Positions 12,541 through 24,290 of a stretch of DNA of 64,000 nucleotides are shown one piece after another. Within the stretch, counting starts at the first letter, position 1; every line of letters begins with the position of its first letter. The stretch is from contig AP026540.1 in the NCBI GenBank assembly GCA_026075535.2, forward strand, positions 10,974,001-11,038,000. The letters run 5' to 3'. A program made the translations under genes and the position numbers. The notes beneath the pieces are model-generated. The model was not told the origin of the DNA. It searched no databases and saw only the letters and a list, made by a program, of their open reading frames with translations. Origin of the DNA: Tricholoma matsutake (taxonomy: Eukaryota; Basidiomycota; Agaricomycetes; Agaricales; Tricholomataceae).

Positions 12541-12824
12541 TTGGGCCCGCATTCCATCCAGTCAGCTCATTTGAAGGTGGTGGTGATGGTGGCAGTGGGC
12601 ATGGGAATGGTGGTGGCGGGTGTGCATGCAGTGGTGGTGGTAGAGTGGAGAGGAGGAGGAGGCGGCATTGACAACAGTGGTGGTGGTGGTTGTGAGCTGG
12701 CAGTCATGTGTCATGTGTCATGCATGTATGCATACTTATTATTTATTCCGTTAATGGCTGTGGTTAACTACACACCTTGGTTTGGTCATAAAGGTATTAA
12801 ATGTATGTAGAGGAATGATTACCT

Positions 12825-12890
12825 GGTAGCTCAGTGGTTAAGCATGCTGTGATATGCAGACCCAAGGTCGAGGGTTCAATTCTCATTGTA
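12825..12890 (+). repeat. tRNA-like segment, right end of A (outward-facing)
   Basis: Box A (GGTAGCTCAGTGGTTAAGCA) and box B (GGGTTCAATTCTC) are both well formed and about 35 nt apart, the best pair in the window. The ends do not form an acceptor stem. It faces outward, to the right. Confidence 0.7.
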
Positions 12891-13262
12891 TGTCAAACTT
12901 TTATTTGGGGAAGCACATGCATTCCAGTTATTCCAGTTAGTCCGGTTATTCCAGTTATTCCAGTTGTGATGAGTCTGGTCAGATTCCGGGGATTCCAGGT
13001 AAACTTTGCACTCCCCCCCATATTCCTATCAGAGTCCTAGGAGTCCGAGTTTTCTGATAGGAGTCCAATCGGAATCCGATAGGAGTCCTACTAGTCCGAT
13101 GGGAATCCGATCAGAATGTATCTTGATGACCATGTACTTTTATTTCCAAGAAATTCCTAGTAAATTCCGAGTAAAGTCCTATGCAATTCCAACAGGTAGT
13201 AGTCGGAATACCACACCATTTCGGCAGACTTAACTTGATGAAAGTGCTTACAAAATAAATGG

Positions 13263-13349
13263 ACAGAGCAGGAATTGAACTCTAGACCTTGGGATATACA
13301 TGACATGACTACCAAACAAGTGCTCAACCAATTGAGCCACAGGAGCATT
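13263..13349 (-). repeat. tRNA-like segment, left end of B (outward-facing)
   Basis: On the minus strand, box-A-like GTGGCTCAATTGGTTGAGCA and box-B-like GAGTTCAATTCC. It is nearly identical to 53,078-53,160 in element C and closely related to 32,732-32,815 in element D. Confidence 0.68.
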
Positions 13350-14364
13350 AATAAATATGTAATATAAAGTCCATTTAAAGCACTTAGGATTAGTTCACTT
13401 ATTTTTAACCTCTCTCACAAGAGCTCGAAAAAAAATTGTTGAGCCCTCGCATCTTCGTGAGGGAGTAGATAACTAATATAGATTTTTAAAAAACCCCCCA
13501 CGCAAACGTGAGGGGGAGAATTAATTATACTATTTAATTATACTATTTTAAATTCTACAAAAAAAACCCACCCCCCCGCAAAATGGGGGGGAGGGGGTGG
13601 TGGTGCGTCATGTTGGCTGTCTCATCAGCCCTGTCCCATCATTTCCCCTCCCTCTTGTCTCCATCGTGTCTCGCCTCCCTCACCTTGCCTCCCTCATCGT
13701 TCCACCCACCATCCACCCCATGAGCAGTTGCTCACGAGGCTGGTGGTGGGTGGTGTGTCATATGTTGATGGCGGCATTTGTCCATCGTCCCCTCCCTCCC
13801 TCCCCCTCCCCTTAAACACCCTACAAGCAGATGCTCGTAGGTGTGCGTGGGGTGGGTGTCGCCATCGTCTCCCCTTCTGGTCATCGTTTCCCTTTCCCCT
13901 TGTCGTTTCGTCACCCTTGTCATTCATCCCCCTTGTTGTCTGCACCCACAAACCACCTTATGGGCAGCTGCTCGTAGGCGTGTTGTTTGGTGCTGTCGTC
14001 GTCCCCCCATGCCATTCCTGTGTTCTCACACCCCATATACACCCCACAAACAGTCACTCACAGCAGTGATGGGGGGTGCTGGATGTCATTGGTGTTGTGG
14101 GGGGTCCATGCACTCACAATCCACCCTATGAGCAGCAGCTTGTAGGTGTGGGGTGGGTGCATTGTTGGTTCATCAGTGACATGGCATGAGGGGAGGGGTC
14201 GGGTGGTGCTTACCAGGCGGGTATTCCCCTTCTGGGGTCTCCTGGTGTTACTCCCCGTGCTCCTGACCATGATTGATACCCTCACATCCCGTTTTGACAG
14301 GGAGGAGGGGGGTTGCCAGGGGCGTCGTTGGGTGTGGGTTTGGCTTGTGTCAGTCCATCGTTAC

Positions 14365-14455
14365 TCATGTAGATTAGAACCTAGAAATAAAACAAATGAA
14401 TTAGTTAGTTTACAAAAGTAAAAAACGAATGAAAAAAAAACTTACTATGGCCCAA
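14365..14455 (-). other. Conserved intron with GGCCCAAA palindrome (element B)
   Basis: On the minus strand: donor GTAAGTTTTTTT, branch AACTAACTAATTC, acceptor TTTCTAG, then GTTCTAATC. Immediately upstream is a palindrome, GCCCAAACAACGCAATCGTCGTTTGGGCC type. The spliced exon then has an ATG (14,372 on the plus-strand map) opening a frame towards the PGDPRRG peptide. Confidence 0.7.
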
Positions 14456-14723
14456 ACGACGATTGCGTTGTTTGGGCATTGTTCAGCGTCGAAACCAGTC
14501 ATTTCCGGTCTTGGGGGCTCATCTAGAGATGGGGATGAAGTGGGAGTGGTGGGAGTTGCTGGGTTGAGGTGGTTGAGGTGGGGGGGATGGAGGTGGCGTG
14601 CTTGTCGTCATTGGTGGTGGTGGTGGGAGTTGATGAGCTGGCAGGTGTGATGACGCAGCTATGTGCTTTGTCATCACACCCGCGGGAATGGTATGTAGTG
14701 TAGTATGATCACTTACCTGTAAT

Positions 14724-14800
14724 GACTGTTTAGCCTAATGGTATTGTAGTCGGTTTATGCTTACATAATCTTCTGTAGTCAAGTGTTCAATTCTCATCTG
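14724..14800 (+). repeat. tRNA-like segment, right end of B (outward-facing)
   Basis: Box-A-like TTTAGCCTAATGGTATTG and box-B-like GTGTTCAATTCTC are about 45 nt apart. This is a different tRNA-like type from the left-end copy. The element C counterpart (54,405-54,490) keeps a better box B, GGGTTCAATTC. Confidence 0.6.
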
Positions 14801-15284
14801 TGCATTTAATTTTTCATACTATATTACTAAGCAAGGCTGCTTTCATTCCTATCGGAATCCTATGTTGTCTGATGTCTTAGCATAACTTTGGACTAGTCCT
14901 ATGTGATTTCTATGATCGGAAATTCCTAGGAAATTCCAATAGTCTGATCGGACTCTGATCGAACTACATCGGACTGGACTAGGACTAAATGTGCCATTTC
15001 ATGTCAATTTGGCTGGTGAAAATGACATCAGAATATGGTTGGATTCCGATCGGTGTCCGATCAGAATCATCGGAATCATCGGATTCCTATAGGAATATGG
15101 GGGGGAGTGTAAAGACCTCGATTCCAGGTGTAAATTGGATCCTTATTCTGACTGGAATTGTGCTGCATAGGGAAAACTACATACAAAAAAAATTCCACTG
15201 GATTCCAGAAATTCCAGAAATTCTGGCCAGACAAACCGGAATCCAACCGGAATAGGTGGGGGAGTGTAAAGTACTCGCTCAATG

Positions 15285-15515
15285 GCTTGTGGCTCTGAGC
15301 TGCACCATTGGCAACACTAGTCGTCTCTGTCAGAGGTGCCATGTTGCCCAAGGTAACAATCACTCCATACATTAAATTTGGTCAGGATGCAACAGCCTGA
15401 GATAGCAAGTCCTCGAAAATCCTCCAAGGTCCAATGGGTTCAGGTTTGCAGAGACAGAACTGCATGTACTCAGGCTCCGAAGTTCTCTTTGTGTACCACC
15501 CCAGGCGTTCGACTA
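15285..15515 (-). pseudogene. Coding remnant of unknown function between A and I
   Basis: On the minus strand an open frame begins with an ATG lying in the TSD of element I and runs about 46 codons (motifs VERLGWYTKR and GPWRIFEDLL) to a TGA at about 15,390. It then stays open to the edge of element A. It may be the start of a host gene into which both elements inserted. I recognise no family. Confidence 0.35.
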
Positions 15516-15691
15516 CCTCTGTCTAGGGAATAGCACAGGTGCGGGTAAACCTGCGGTGTTTAGGTCACGGGGTACACAGGTATGGGTACAGTGCCTGAAA
15601 TTCTGAACCTGCATCATACCGTACCCATCCACATGGTGTCATGGGTTTTCATGGGTAGTGCTAGGGACTAACGTGGATACATCTGGATACA

Positions 15692-16365
15692 TGTCAAGAA
15701 ATGTTCCTCACCCGATTGGAACCCACATCCATCTGACCCTTTCCCGCACGTCGAACATGACTTTTGCCTACACCTCCTGATTTTGTTCCTGGCCGCCTTG
15801 CACTGCCCACACTGCTGTGCACCAGGCTGCCTTTCCAAGGCTGCCGTCTCTATTGCAAATTTGACTATGGATTCCTGTGCGGCTCCCGCTAGATAATTTA
15901 TCTACGCAGTCAAGACACTGCCGCAGTCTTTGTTCCTGTTCCGCATTATTCTGGACTACAGTATTTAAGCTTAGTTAGTTTCACCTTGTATTCCTCAGTT
16001 TGTATATCAACATAGACTCAACTTTACCCTGCCAATCTAAAACCTCCTTCTACTCCAACCCCTGTCCTCTAAGAGTCTGAACTCCATTCGACTCAACCTC
16101 TAGTCTCCCTCTGAAGTTCTAGTCTCATCTGAACTTAACCTAAGTCCCTCCCGCATTTACCCGCACTCTCCCACTCCTACCTCTAAACCCTCAACTTGAA
16201 ATTAGGACACCAGACGAGGTGAAGGGCGCAGCTTCTTACAAGCTGAAGCCAAGTCCTTTCCGTTTCCCCTCCCGCAGAATCCACATCGACCCAACAATCT
16301 CCCGCTATCATCACCCGCAGTGTCCAGTCGGATTCCGAAGCGGCCTCTAGGATCAGTTCTTAACA
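15692..16365 (+). repeat. Solo LTR (674 bp) inside G
   Basis: It starts TGTCAAGAA and ends TTCTTAACA (TG...CA, imperfect inverted ends), with a 5-bp TSD ATACA on both sides (15,687-15,691 and 16,366-16,370). An inverted relative lies at 37,031-37,744. A 5-bp TSD fits a gypsy- or copia-type LTR. Confidence 0.9.
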
Positions 16366-16593
16366 ATACATCTGGATATGCAACTATGGATACAGATACA
16401 GTATGGATACAGATACAACTATATATGGATAAACTGCGGATATCCATACTTAAAAAATGAAATTGCTTTTGGGTGACTGACTTGGCTTCCTACTGTTCTT
16501 AGATTCACATATTCATAACTCTTCTTTACTAGTTCTGCAAAAGCTTTCAGGGTAATACCTATTGACAACATTTGTAATATAATCAAAAACATT

Positions 16594-19500
16594 TCAAAGT
16601 TCCTCTTCCAATTCAATCCCTATATTCTCCTCCTCACACTCCTCTCCCATTTCAGACTTGACTATCCCTACCATCTTGTCAAACCCAGCATACAGTGGTG
16701 ATTGGGCCCAAGATCCCACAGCCATTTGTGCTCTAAAGGTCTGTGAGTTCATGTTATGCTGTAGGTGACTGATCTGGAGATGTCCACTTGAAAATGCCCG
16801 TTCAGCATCAACTGAGGAAGCTAAAACCCATGTGAGGGCCTGAATACCTCATACAATAATGGACACTCACCTGGCACAGAGCAAAAGTCTGAGCCCATTT
16901 TTGCCAGGCATGGACGATGTGCACTCGCTTGATGCCAATATTGCATGTAACCACCAGCCTCTGCAATTGCATCAGATGCAAGAACTGGATCCGAAAGATA
17001 TGTTGTGATGTCATCAGAAGGTCCACGTGTTGATTTAGTAGCTGACTTCTTGACCCATTTATTCTTTGGCTAGCAAACAATTAGTAAGTAGCAATTTATA
17101 TGACAGTAGTAAAAATACTGCTAGAGCTGATTCTTCATGAGCATCAGATGACTCAGCTGGGGCATATGACTCCTTAAAGGGATTGACAACCAATTTTTTG
17201 ATGTCTCTGATTTTGAGCTGAAGTGCGACCATGATCTTTGAACCACTTTAACTTCCGGTCAGGACACATGACTAAAATAAAACAAAAAATAAGCAAAATT
17301 CTCAGCAGAAATTGGGTAACAGCCAACCAATTGCAATTTGATATAGCTCGCAATCAGCTGATAAGAGCAAGTATTTATGCATGAGAAGCAGTGCTGCCTG
17401 TGCTGCCACCCGGACAACATTGGGAAGGTCATCCATCATCTTCATCATCACGAACAGCCTGCAGAGAGTCTCCAATATCCTCCAAGATGGGCACTGCATC
17501 CACAATCAATGGTACTTCTGATGTTGAAAAAAGTTTAGTAGCATCTTCAAAAATCTGTAATCATGAGACTGTCAATTTTAATATGGGATAGATATCAGAA
17601 AATTAAAAACCTCCAAAATTAATGTAAGATCCTCAGCTAGTTTCCATTGTGAATCAGTCAACCAGTATGCCTGTAACTTGTTTGCTGCCACTCCAGTAAG
17701 AGACTGGACAATACTTTTGAAATGAATATGTGCTTTTAAGCAATCAAAGTCAGAGTTCCATCGTGTGGGAACACGTCGGGTCAACATTTTCATGCTGCCT
17801 TCCAGCTCAGTGTCCTCCTGAACAAGTCTATCAAACTTCTCATGCAGAGTAGAAGAATCATGGACCTGGTGAGCAAGTCCAGCAACCTATTGAGCAGTTA
17901 GCTATCATAAATTGAAGTTACTGAAGACTTACACATGGAAAAATTTGTAATGCCATCTGCTCTTCATCTTTCTCAATAACAACCCCTTGTTCTGCCATCA
18001 TCCAGATTGCTGTTCCATGAAGTGAACCAACAACCAAGTCATCATGCACACCATGGCCATCATCCTCCAACTCCATTGCAGCTGTATCAATTGCCTCCTC
18101 CTCAATTGCCAGATTTTCTTCACCCAGCAGCTCATCTTCACCTTCCTCAAGCACAACTTCTTCCTCAAAATGGACCACATCCAAAGGAATATTATGACCC
18201 TGAGCATATTGAGGTACTGCACCTGCTGCAACCTTGATGGCCTTTTTCTTCTTGGGCTGTTTGAAAAAAAAGGAAATGAATATCTGCAATTATAATATCA
18301 TATTAGCTAATCAGTAATATAAATAACAGAGTTTGTACCTTTGCAATTAAGTTGATAATATGGGCAAAGCATCGTCCATGAGATGGCATGCCACAAAATG
18401 AAGGTATCAGCCTTGCAAGATATTTTGCCAAACCATCACAATTGCTTGCATTATCCATGCATAATGCATGAAGCTACAATAATTGTTATATATAGTTGAC
18501 AAAGAAATAGCTCTTACTAGTTTGTCAAGCCCAAACCGTTCAAGACATTCTGCTACAATCTTTGCCAGATAATCTCCACTATGTTTAGATGTGGGTCTAC
18601 AAATAAATGAGTATTTTGGCAATAACACAGAAAAACCAATCTTGCTGAATGAAGTCCAAAATTGCTTTGTGGACCAATCCATTTTCATACCAGACAACTA
18701 CCAGACCAAGATATGAAGCCACAATTGGTGCTGTCCATCCATCAAGAACCAGATGAATGGTGCCATTCTGAGCCTATTTATGGATATAATTAAACAGTAA
18801 TATATAGAAAGTTGGAAAACAAGCCTGAAAATAATTCTGAACATGCTTTGACATCTCAAAGTACATGGCATTCACATCCCGGCTGACAGTCATAGGATGA
18901 GGGACTTTCATACCAGGCCGGAGCATTTGGACCTCTGTCTGATAATCTTCATCAAGTACTGAGTTAAATGGTCAGTGATTCTTTGCACAGCGAAGAGCAA
19001 TAAGTGCACGATGAGCCGCCTCAGAATATGGAGGACCAGATTTTGCAACCTGAGTGTTTGAGATCCCATGGCACTTATTACACTGAGCTACACCAAGCTG
19101 GAGATTGCTTGTTCCCCCAGATGTTTTGCTCCGTGCACAGGTATGGGAGTGAGTTGTTGGATACATTTTACAAGTAAATATGAAATTAAGATGGTGTGGG
19201 GAGCCATCCTCAGCACATTCACGGATCAGAGAAACATCATAGTGGTCATAAACCTCAGACCTCCACACTGCCCCTGAAGCAGCTAATAAAAATTGTAACA
19301 TAATCCCAAGGGACAGGGTATAAGGAAACTTACTAATAATATCCTCATCAGGTAAATCCCAAACCTCTAGATCAGTCTGTGCATGAATTCCAGGAGCCTC
19401 CCTCTGTTGGCAATGATGGACTGGAGATGCAACTACTGCAGGGTGGCTGTGAGATTCTGCATCTGAGTGCTCAGGAGTTGTCAATGGTGTGCAAGGAAGG

Positions 19501-19625
19501 GATCCAGGTGTCATTTCTCAGCTTCTTGAGGTTGTACCATGAGTCCCAGGGGTATTCCCATTGCTAACAGGTGTTGGTTGTCAGCTAGAACCTCGACCAC
19601 GTTGACTAGAACTCCTGGGTGGCAT
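16594..19625 (-). pseudogene. hAT-family transposase with BED-like finger (element G), decayed
   Basis: The ATG at 19,623-19,625 is the most upstream in-frame start. The N-terminus is Ser/Pro/Thr-rich. A BED-like finger follows at about 19,080-19,260 (F-x-C ... TSGGTSNL ... C-x2-C). Downstream motifs are LVLDGWTAPI (about 18,740), HSGDYLAKIV (about 18,575), VPTRWNSDFDCL (about 17,770), YLSDPV...YWHQ (about 17,000) and the dimerisation block SSVDAERAFSSG at about 16,810, ending in an acidic tail. Exons are separated by short introns of about 50 nt. At least three in-frame TGA codons interrupt it: two in the first 40 codons and one at about 18,976. All sit where CGA would restore an arginine. 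The family is clear; this copy is unlikely to be active. Confidence 0.85.
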
Positions 19626-19734
19626 GGGGGTAGGGAAGAAAGAATGTGTCATCAAATATCAGTGGAGTTTCAAAATAGCTATATATAGCTGTGCCTACAC
19701 ACCCACAGGCCACACCACACTTACCGCACCTTTA

Positions 19735-21135
19735 CCCATCTTTCACCAATAGCTCCTCATCTGAGAAGACCTGCAATTGCAGGCTCCCTTGATTACAGGA
19801 GCTAAGTGGAGTAGGCAGTGGGGTAGGGAATCCACCACCCCATGAGCAGTTGCTCGCAGGCATGGGTGTTGTCTCATAGGCAGGGGGGTAAGGGATCCAC
19901 CACGAGCAGTTGCTCGAGGGCATGGGTGTTGTCTCATAAGCAGTGGGGTAAGGAATCCACCACCCCACGAGCAGTTGCTTGAGGGCATGGGTGTCATCTC
20001 ATAGGCAGTGGGGTATGGGATCCACCACCCCATGAGCAGTGGCTCACGGCGGTGGGTGTTGTTCATGGGTGAGCATGGTAGATAGTATACATCCTAAAGA
20101 AAGAAAACATCGTTAGTGAATAAAACACACAAAAGAAAAAAATGTACCTGGGGCCCAAACGACACGTCATTCATGTCATTTGGCCCCCCTCTGTGCACTC
20201 GTTCCTCCTATTGTTGTTGTTCCATGCACCATGCACCCCACGAGCAACCACTCAGGAGGCTAGAGGCATGTGGTGTGCCATCCATCATGGGTGTGGCACA
20301 TTGTCTGTCACAGGTGTGGCATGTTGGTTGTGGGTGTGGCACATTGTCCGTTGTGGGTGTGGCACGTTGTCCATTGTGGGTGTGGTGTGTCATCTGTCGT
20401 GGGTGTGGTGCGTCATCCATTGTGGGTGTGGTGGTGGTGGCCTGCCACCTCTCTCCTCCCTCCCTGCCATCTCCCACTGGGTCCTAGGCATCAGCACCCA
20501 CAATCTACCCTGCGAGCAGTTGCTTGCAGGCGAGGGGCAGGTACTGGGCATGCCTGGGCCTGTAGGCATGTTGTGGGGGTCATAGTGCCTAGGTCAAGGG
20601 GGTTATGAGGGTGTTAGTGACGTGGTGTGCATCGAGGGGCTGGGAGGTGCTTACTGTATGGGTATCCCACCTCCTGGGTCTCCCAGTGCCCCTCGTTGCC
20701 CCTCGTTGCCCTTCTGACCCTAATCCACACCCTCGCATCCCATTTGATGGGGAGGAGGGGGTTTACGTGGGTGTCGTGGACATGTGTCATCTTGTGTCAT
20801 CCCAGTAGTCTAGGTCCTAGAAAATAACAAAGTGTAATCAGTTATTCATGATAATGGGAAACAAAGAAGAAAAAAACTTACTTAGGGCCCAAACAACAAC
20901 AATTGCATCGCTTGGGCCCATGTTGTAGCTCCGAAAGCTTGTTTGCAGGGTCTGGTGGTGATAGAGGGGAGTGAGTGGAGCTGGGAGCAGCGGTTAGAGG
21001 TGTGGGAGCGGTGGTGATAGGGTGGGAAGGTGGGAGGCAGTGGTGTCAATGGTGCTGGTGGTGGGGGATGGTATTGTCAAAGTGTGGTGGTGGTGGTGGT
21101 TGATGGCAGTGACAATGGTATTGTCCAGCAACATT
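19735..21135 (-). repeat. Hairpin/exon/intron leader of hAT element G
   Basis: It contains GAGCA-type palindromes near 19,841, 19,897, 19,960, 20,023, 20,235 and 20,505. Two intron-like segments lie on the minus strand: 20,093-20,148 (donor GTACAT, branch CACTAAC, acceptor TTTAG) and 20,818-20,883 (donor TAAGT, acceptor TTCTAG). Each has a GGGCCCAAA palindrome just upstream of its donor. A (GTGGGTGTGG)n stretch spans 20,280-20,440. The block lies between the right TIR and the transposase start, on the gene's strand, so it reads as a duplicated 5' leader. Confidence 0.75.
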
Positions 21136-21454
21136 AGGTTTACGGTTCTACCCATATACCCACGTTCTATCCGGATACCCGTACCGATCTATCTGTATCC
21201 GATCTGGATCTGTAATACGGTTATTATCTGGTTATGTAACCGGATAAGCCATATCTGTGTTAGTCCTTAGGTAGTGCCAAGTTGGGACCAGCTGGCCAGT
21301 AACTTATAATTTTACTTAGTTTATGCATGCCAATCTTCATTAGTTTACAATGCTTTCAATTTGATATCTAGAAACTGAGGCCATGGGAACGTGACAACAA
21401 CGGTGATTGAACTCAATCAACACTGTTACAACTCTCCAACACACTTGATAATGC

Positions 21455-22790
21455 TGCCCTCATGTAAACTATGTAATTTTTTGTTTCTTTCTCTTCAAAT
21501 AAACTAACAAAATGTTTTTTTCTTCTAGATTATCATGTTTTTAGCTTGACAATAGCCATGGAATGCCACCCTCCTCCCCATCCAAACAGGATGTGAGGAT
21601 CTCGTTTAGGCGTAGGAGACTGCAGAGGGGCAGGTACCCTATCTCCATCTCCACCAACACCCTGGGATGAAACCATGAACCCAACACCTGCCACCACTGC
21701 TGTGAGCAACTGCTCGCAGGATGGACCGGGTGCCACCTCATGAAGATGGAGGGCAATGATGATGGAGAGGATGACAACAACAGAAACAATGGGAAGAACA
21801 AAGGACCAGGAAAGACAATCTCCAACAGGGAGGATAAACGAGCACAACAATGACACAAGGATGAAGTGGAAACTGAACAGTGACCAGAGGATGACCAGGG
21901 CCTGACAAGCATGACCCAGAGCACAGAGCTATGGGGAGCAACTGCAAGGAGACCACAATGACGGTGAGGGGATGACAATGACCACCACCACCACCACCAC
22001 AGTGGACGATGACAGGGATGGAGACGGAGACTGAGAGGGAGAGGGAGACTGATGACAAGGATGGGGAGGATGAAAATGAGGACAACCACCAGGGTGAAGA
22101 GGGCAGGGTCAAGGGCAAGAACCAGCCCACCGCCCCATTGACCTGGCCAATGAAGGACAACCCAACAGCAAGGACAGGCAGGACAACACTGCTGAGGGGG
22201 ACCACACTGCTGCCACTGCCATGGCCCAACCACCACTGCAAGCAACAGCTTGTGGGGTTGAAATGGGGAGAAACGGGGAGGGGGAGAGGATGCTTGTTTG
22301 CTAAAATGGCGAGGACCGCAAGAATGACTAGGACAATGACTACCAGGCCAAGCCCAGTGCAAGGACCAGACAACAACAATGGGGAGGACAGGGACAACAG
22401 CGACAATGTGGAGGACAGGGATGACAACGACAACTCTTGAAGTGGGATGAACAACAAACGGCAGGGGGAAATGCAACCAGGACCAGGGCAGGGGCAAGAT
22501 GACAACAACAGGGAGGACAGGGATGACAACAATGACCATCGAAGCAGGACAAGCAGCGAACGGCAAGGAAAAATGAGCCAAGGTGAACAACCAGGAGCAG
22601 AGGTCAGGGTCCCACCACCACCACTGCTGCGAGGGGGGTGCTAATGGATGGGGCACCAGGGATAACAGGGACAGGGACAACAGGGCCGAGAGACAGGGCC
22701 CCTCCCTCATGCTTTTGTGGGGGAGGTTTTTTTTATTTCTACCATTAATTATTTTAGTGGCTCCTCCCTTGTGCAAGGAGGTTAGTTAGC
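21455..22790 (+). repeat. Inverted copy of the leader module in element I
   Basis: Here the plus strand carries the order found on the minus strand elsewhere: an intron with branch AACTAAC and acceptor TTCTAG ending at 21,529, an exon with the CCTCCTCCCC block and AGACTGCAGAGG segment, GAGCA hairpins (21,700 and 22,235), then G/C-run hairpins (22,700-22,785). The middle (21,750-22,650) is a long purine-biased stretch rich in GACAAC/GGACAG repeats, giving long but unsupported open frames on both strands. Confidence 0.65.
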
Positions 22791-23117
22791 TCAATAAATT
22801 TCCTCAATGCTTGTATTGCTCCCAGGCCTTATTCAATAATAACAAAATTAAGCTTAGGTATTGTATACAGATTGTAGTTAAGCTATACAAGGGTTATACA
22901 ATACAAATGCACTATGGTTAGCAACCTAGAACATCAAATAGAAGGCAAAAACAGAGTCAAAACCACGGTGTATATACATGGTGTTGCACCTGTGGTGTTT
23001 CATGACAGACCATGGTAAAAAGGTTGCGGTGTTAGAACGGGTGTGGTGTTGGCAGGTGTGGGTGTGGTGTGTGAAATTTTACCTGCAGTGTGACCTGTGC
23101 TACACCCTACCTCTGTC

Positions 23118-23510
23118 ATTCCATCTCGCCGATGTGTCATTTAATGCATGATAATAATTTACAGCCTGTCTAAATTAGCTAAGTTCTACGATAGATATGA
23201 TGCACTACTTCAAGCACAGGGTGGATAATCAATACAACATCAAGTCCCTACAAACCATCTACTTATACAGAACACACATCAAAAATCAGAGAGAAAAAAA
23301 AGGATCTAATCTATATACAAAGCCATTGTCACCATCCCTTGAGCTCCCTCAATCATTTCACAACCTCCTCCATATCCCCCCAATTCCACTCTCCACTCCA
23401 TCCTATATCCTTCCGCTGCCCACACTCCGGAGGATGCGGGGTAGTGCTTCTTGAAGAGAGGATGGGCAGTCACGTTCTGCAGAGGAGGAAAAGGAAGGTA
23501 CACCCACTGG
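23118..23510. other. Unassigned AT-rich stretch right of element I
   Basis: I see no gene, RNA or repeat boundary here. It could be upstream DNA of the coding remnant at 15,285-15,515, because removing element I would join the two. Confidence 0.3.
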
Positions 23511-24290
23511 CGTCTTCATATCCATATCATCTTCGCACCAGGAGCAGATGAATGTGCAGAGTACGAGGGGGTGCATTGGTGTAGGGAGGATGGATGTGCC
23601 AGTGGAGGTAAAGGCAGGATAGGGATGGGGATGAAGTAGGGGGTATAAGTGTATCAGGCATGGGGAGCCTCCAGAGATGGCAGCATAGGCTCGGCTTGTC
23701 TCTTGACTGCCAGAGAGGGGAACAAGGTACTTCACAGAGGAGGATGAGGATTGCAAGGGGCATAGGCATGGGAGAAGGGAAGAGGGAGTGAGGATGCACA
23801 TGGACATTGAACATTGTGTGTATGTATGTGTCTCCTGCATGATCAGCCCCTACTGTTGCAGCATGTGTTTGAGGCTGGCCCTCTCTCTGCTCCCATTGTC
23901 TTCATATCTGCATCGCCTTCGCATCAAGAGCAGATGAATAGGAAGAGTGCAAGGTGGTGTGTTGGTGTGGGACATGCCAGTAGAGGCTGGGGCAGGATGG
24001 GGATGGGGATGAGGCAAGGCATATATGAGTATCAGGCATGAGCGCACTACTTGTCTTCTGATCACCAGACAAGACAATGAGGTACTGCCGGCAGAGGAGG
24101 ATGAGGCGTGCGAGGGGCATTGGCGCTACAGAAGTAATGAGGGAGTGAGGAGGAACATAGATGTTGTACACTATGCATATGTTTCAACTGCAACGATTTG
24201 CCCCTACTGTTGCCATGTGTGCTTGATCCCTCCCCGCTCGATGTCCACACCCTCTCCTGACGACGAAAAACCCATCATAGTGCCTGCATG
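23511..24290. repeat. Diverged tandem duplication, two units of ~387 bp
   Basis: Unit 1 (from 23,511) and unit 2 (from 23,898) share the order TCTTCATATC, GAGCAGATGAAT, GGATGGGGATG, GTATCAGGCATG, GAGGAGGATGAG and CCCCTACTGTTG. They differ by many substitutions and small indels. No recognisable protein is encoded. The pattern could be a duplicated exon of an unknown gene. Confidence 0.6.

Larger units (their letters stand above)
12999..15119. mobile_element. Non-autonomous TIR element B (nested in A)
   Basis: The left end is CTTTGCACTCCCCCCCATAT and the right end, reverse-complemented, is CTTTACACTCCCCCCCATAT. Both lie exactly the same distance from a perfect 8-bp TSD, GATTCCAG (12,991-12,998 and 15,120-15,127). 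It is 2,121 bp long and lies inside element A. The interior order is as in A: subterminal GGAGTCC repeats, minus tRNA-like (13,263-13,349), G/C-run hairpins (13,444-13,600), GAGCA hairpins (13,710-14,150), minus-strand exon and intron (14,170-14,455), GGCCCAAA palindrome, plus tRNA-like (14,724-14,800). It is a close relative of element C. Confidence 0.93.
11257..15276. mobile_element. Non-autonomous TIR element A (with element B nested inside)
   Basis: The left end reads TTTACCCTCCCCCACCTATT and the right end is its inverse (AATAGGTGGGGGAGTGTAAA). It is flanked by an 8-bp TSD, GCTCAACG at 11,249-11,256 and GCTCAATG at 15,277-15,284, with one CpG->TpG difference. Removing element B and its duplicated target leaves about 1.89 kb. 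The interior shows subterminal GGAGTCC repeats, a minus tRNA-like segment, G/C-run hairpins, GAGCA hairpins, a minus-strand exon and intron, a GGCCCAAA palindrome, GGTGG-rich DNA and a plus tRNA-like segment. No transposase is present. The 8-bp TSD suggests mobilisation by a hAT enzyme. Confidence 0.88.
15662..21269 (-). mobile_element. Autonomous-type hAT element G
   Basis: The TIRs are TAGGGACTAAC (left) and TAAGGACTAAC (right, reverse-complemented), with a perfect 8-bp TSD, GGTAGTGC (15,654-15,661 and 21,270-21,277). Subterminal GGATAC/GTATCC repeats lie inside both ends. It is 5.6 kb long, of which 0.68 kb is a solo LTR. It carries a transposase gene on the minus strand and a 1.4-kb hairpin-rich leader upstream of it. 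Confidence 0.92.
15524..23109. mobile_element. TAGGG-type hAT element I (contains G)
   Basis: The left end is TAGGGAATAGCACAGGT and the right end, reverse-complemented, is TAGGGTGTAGCACAGGT. A perfect 8-bp TSD, CCTCTGTC, lies at 15,516-15,523 and 23,110-23,117. TAGGG ends with 8-bp duplications are typical of hAT elements. Removing nested element G leaves about 2.0 kb. That remainder holds subterminal ACCTG/GGGTA repeats and an inverted copy of the hairpin and intron module (21,455-22,790). It has no transposase of its own. Confidence 0.88.

Noticed and set aside
12825..12890. Functional tRNA gene
   Set aside because: Boxes A and B are good but no acceptor or anticodon stem pairs, and equivalent segments recur at element ends.
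21541..22776. A 411-codon minus-strand open frame
   Set aside because: It lies in the purine-biased leader module, is Leu/Ser/Pro/Trp low-complexity, and the element's transcription signals are on the plus strand here.
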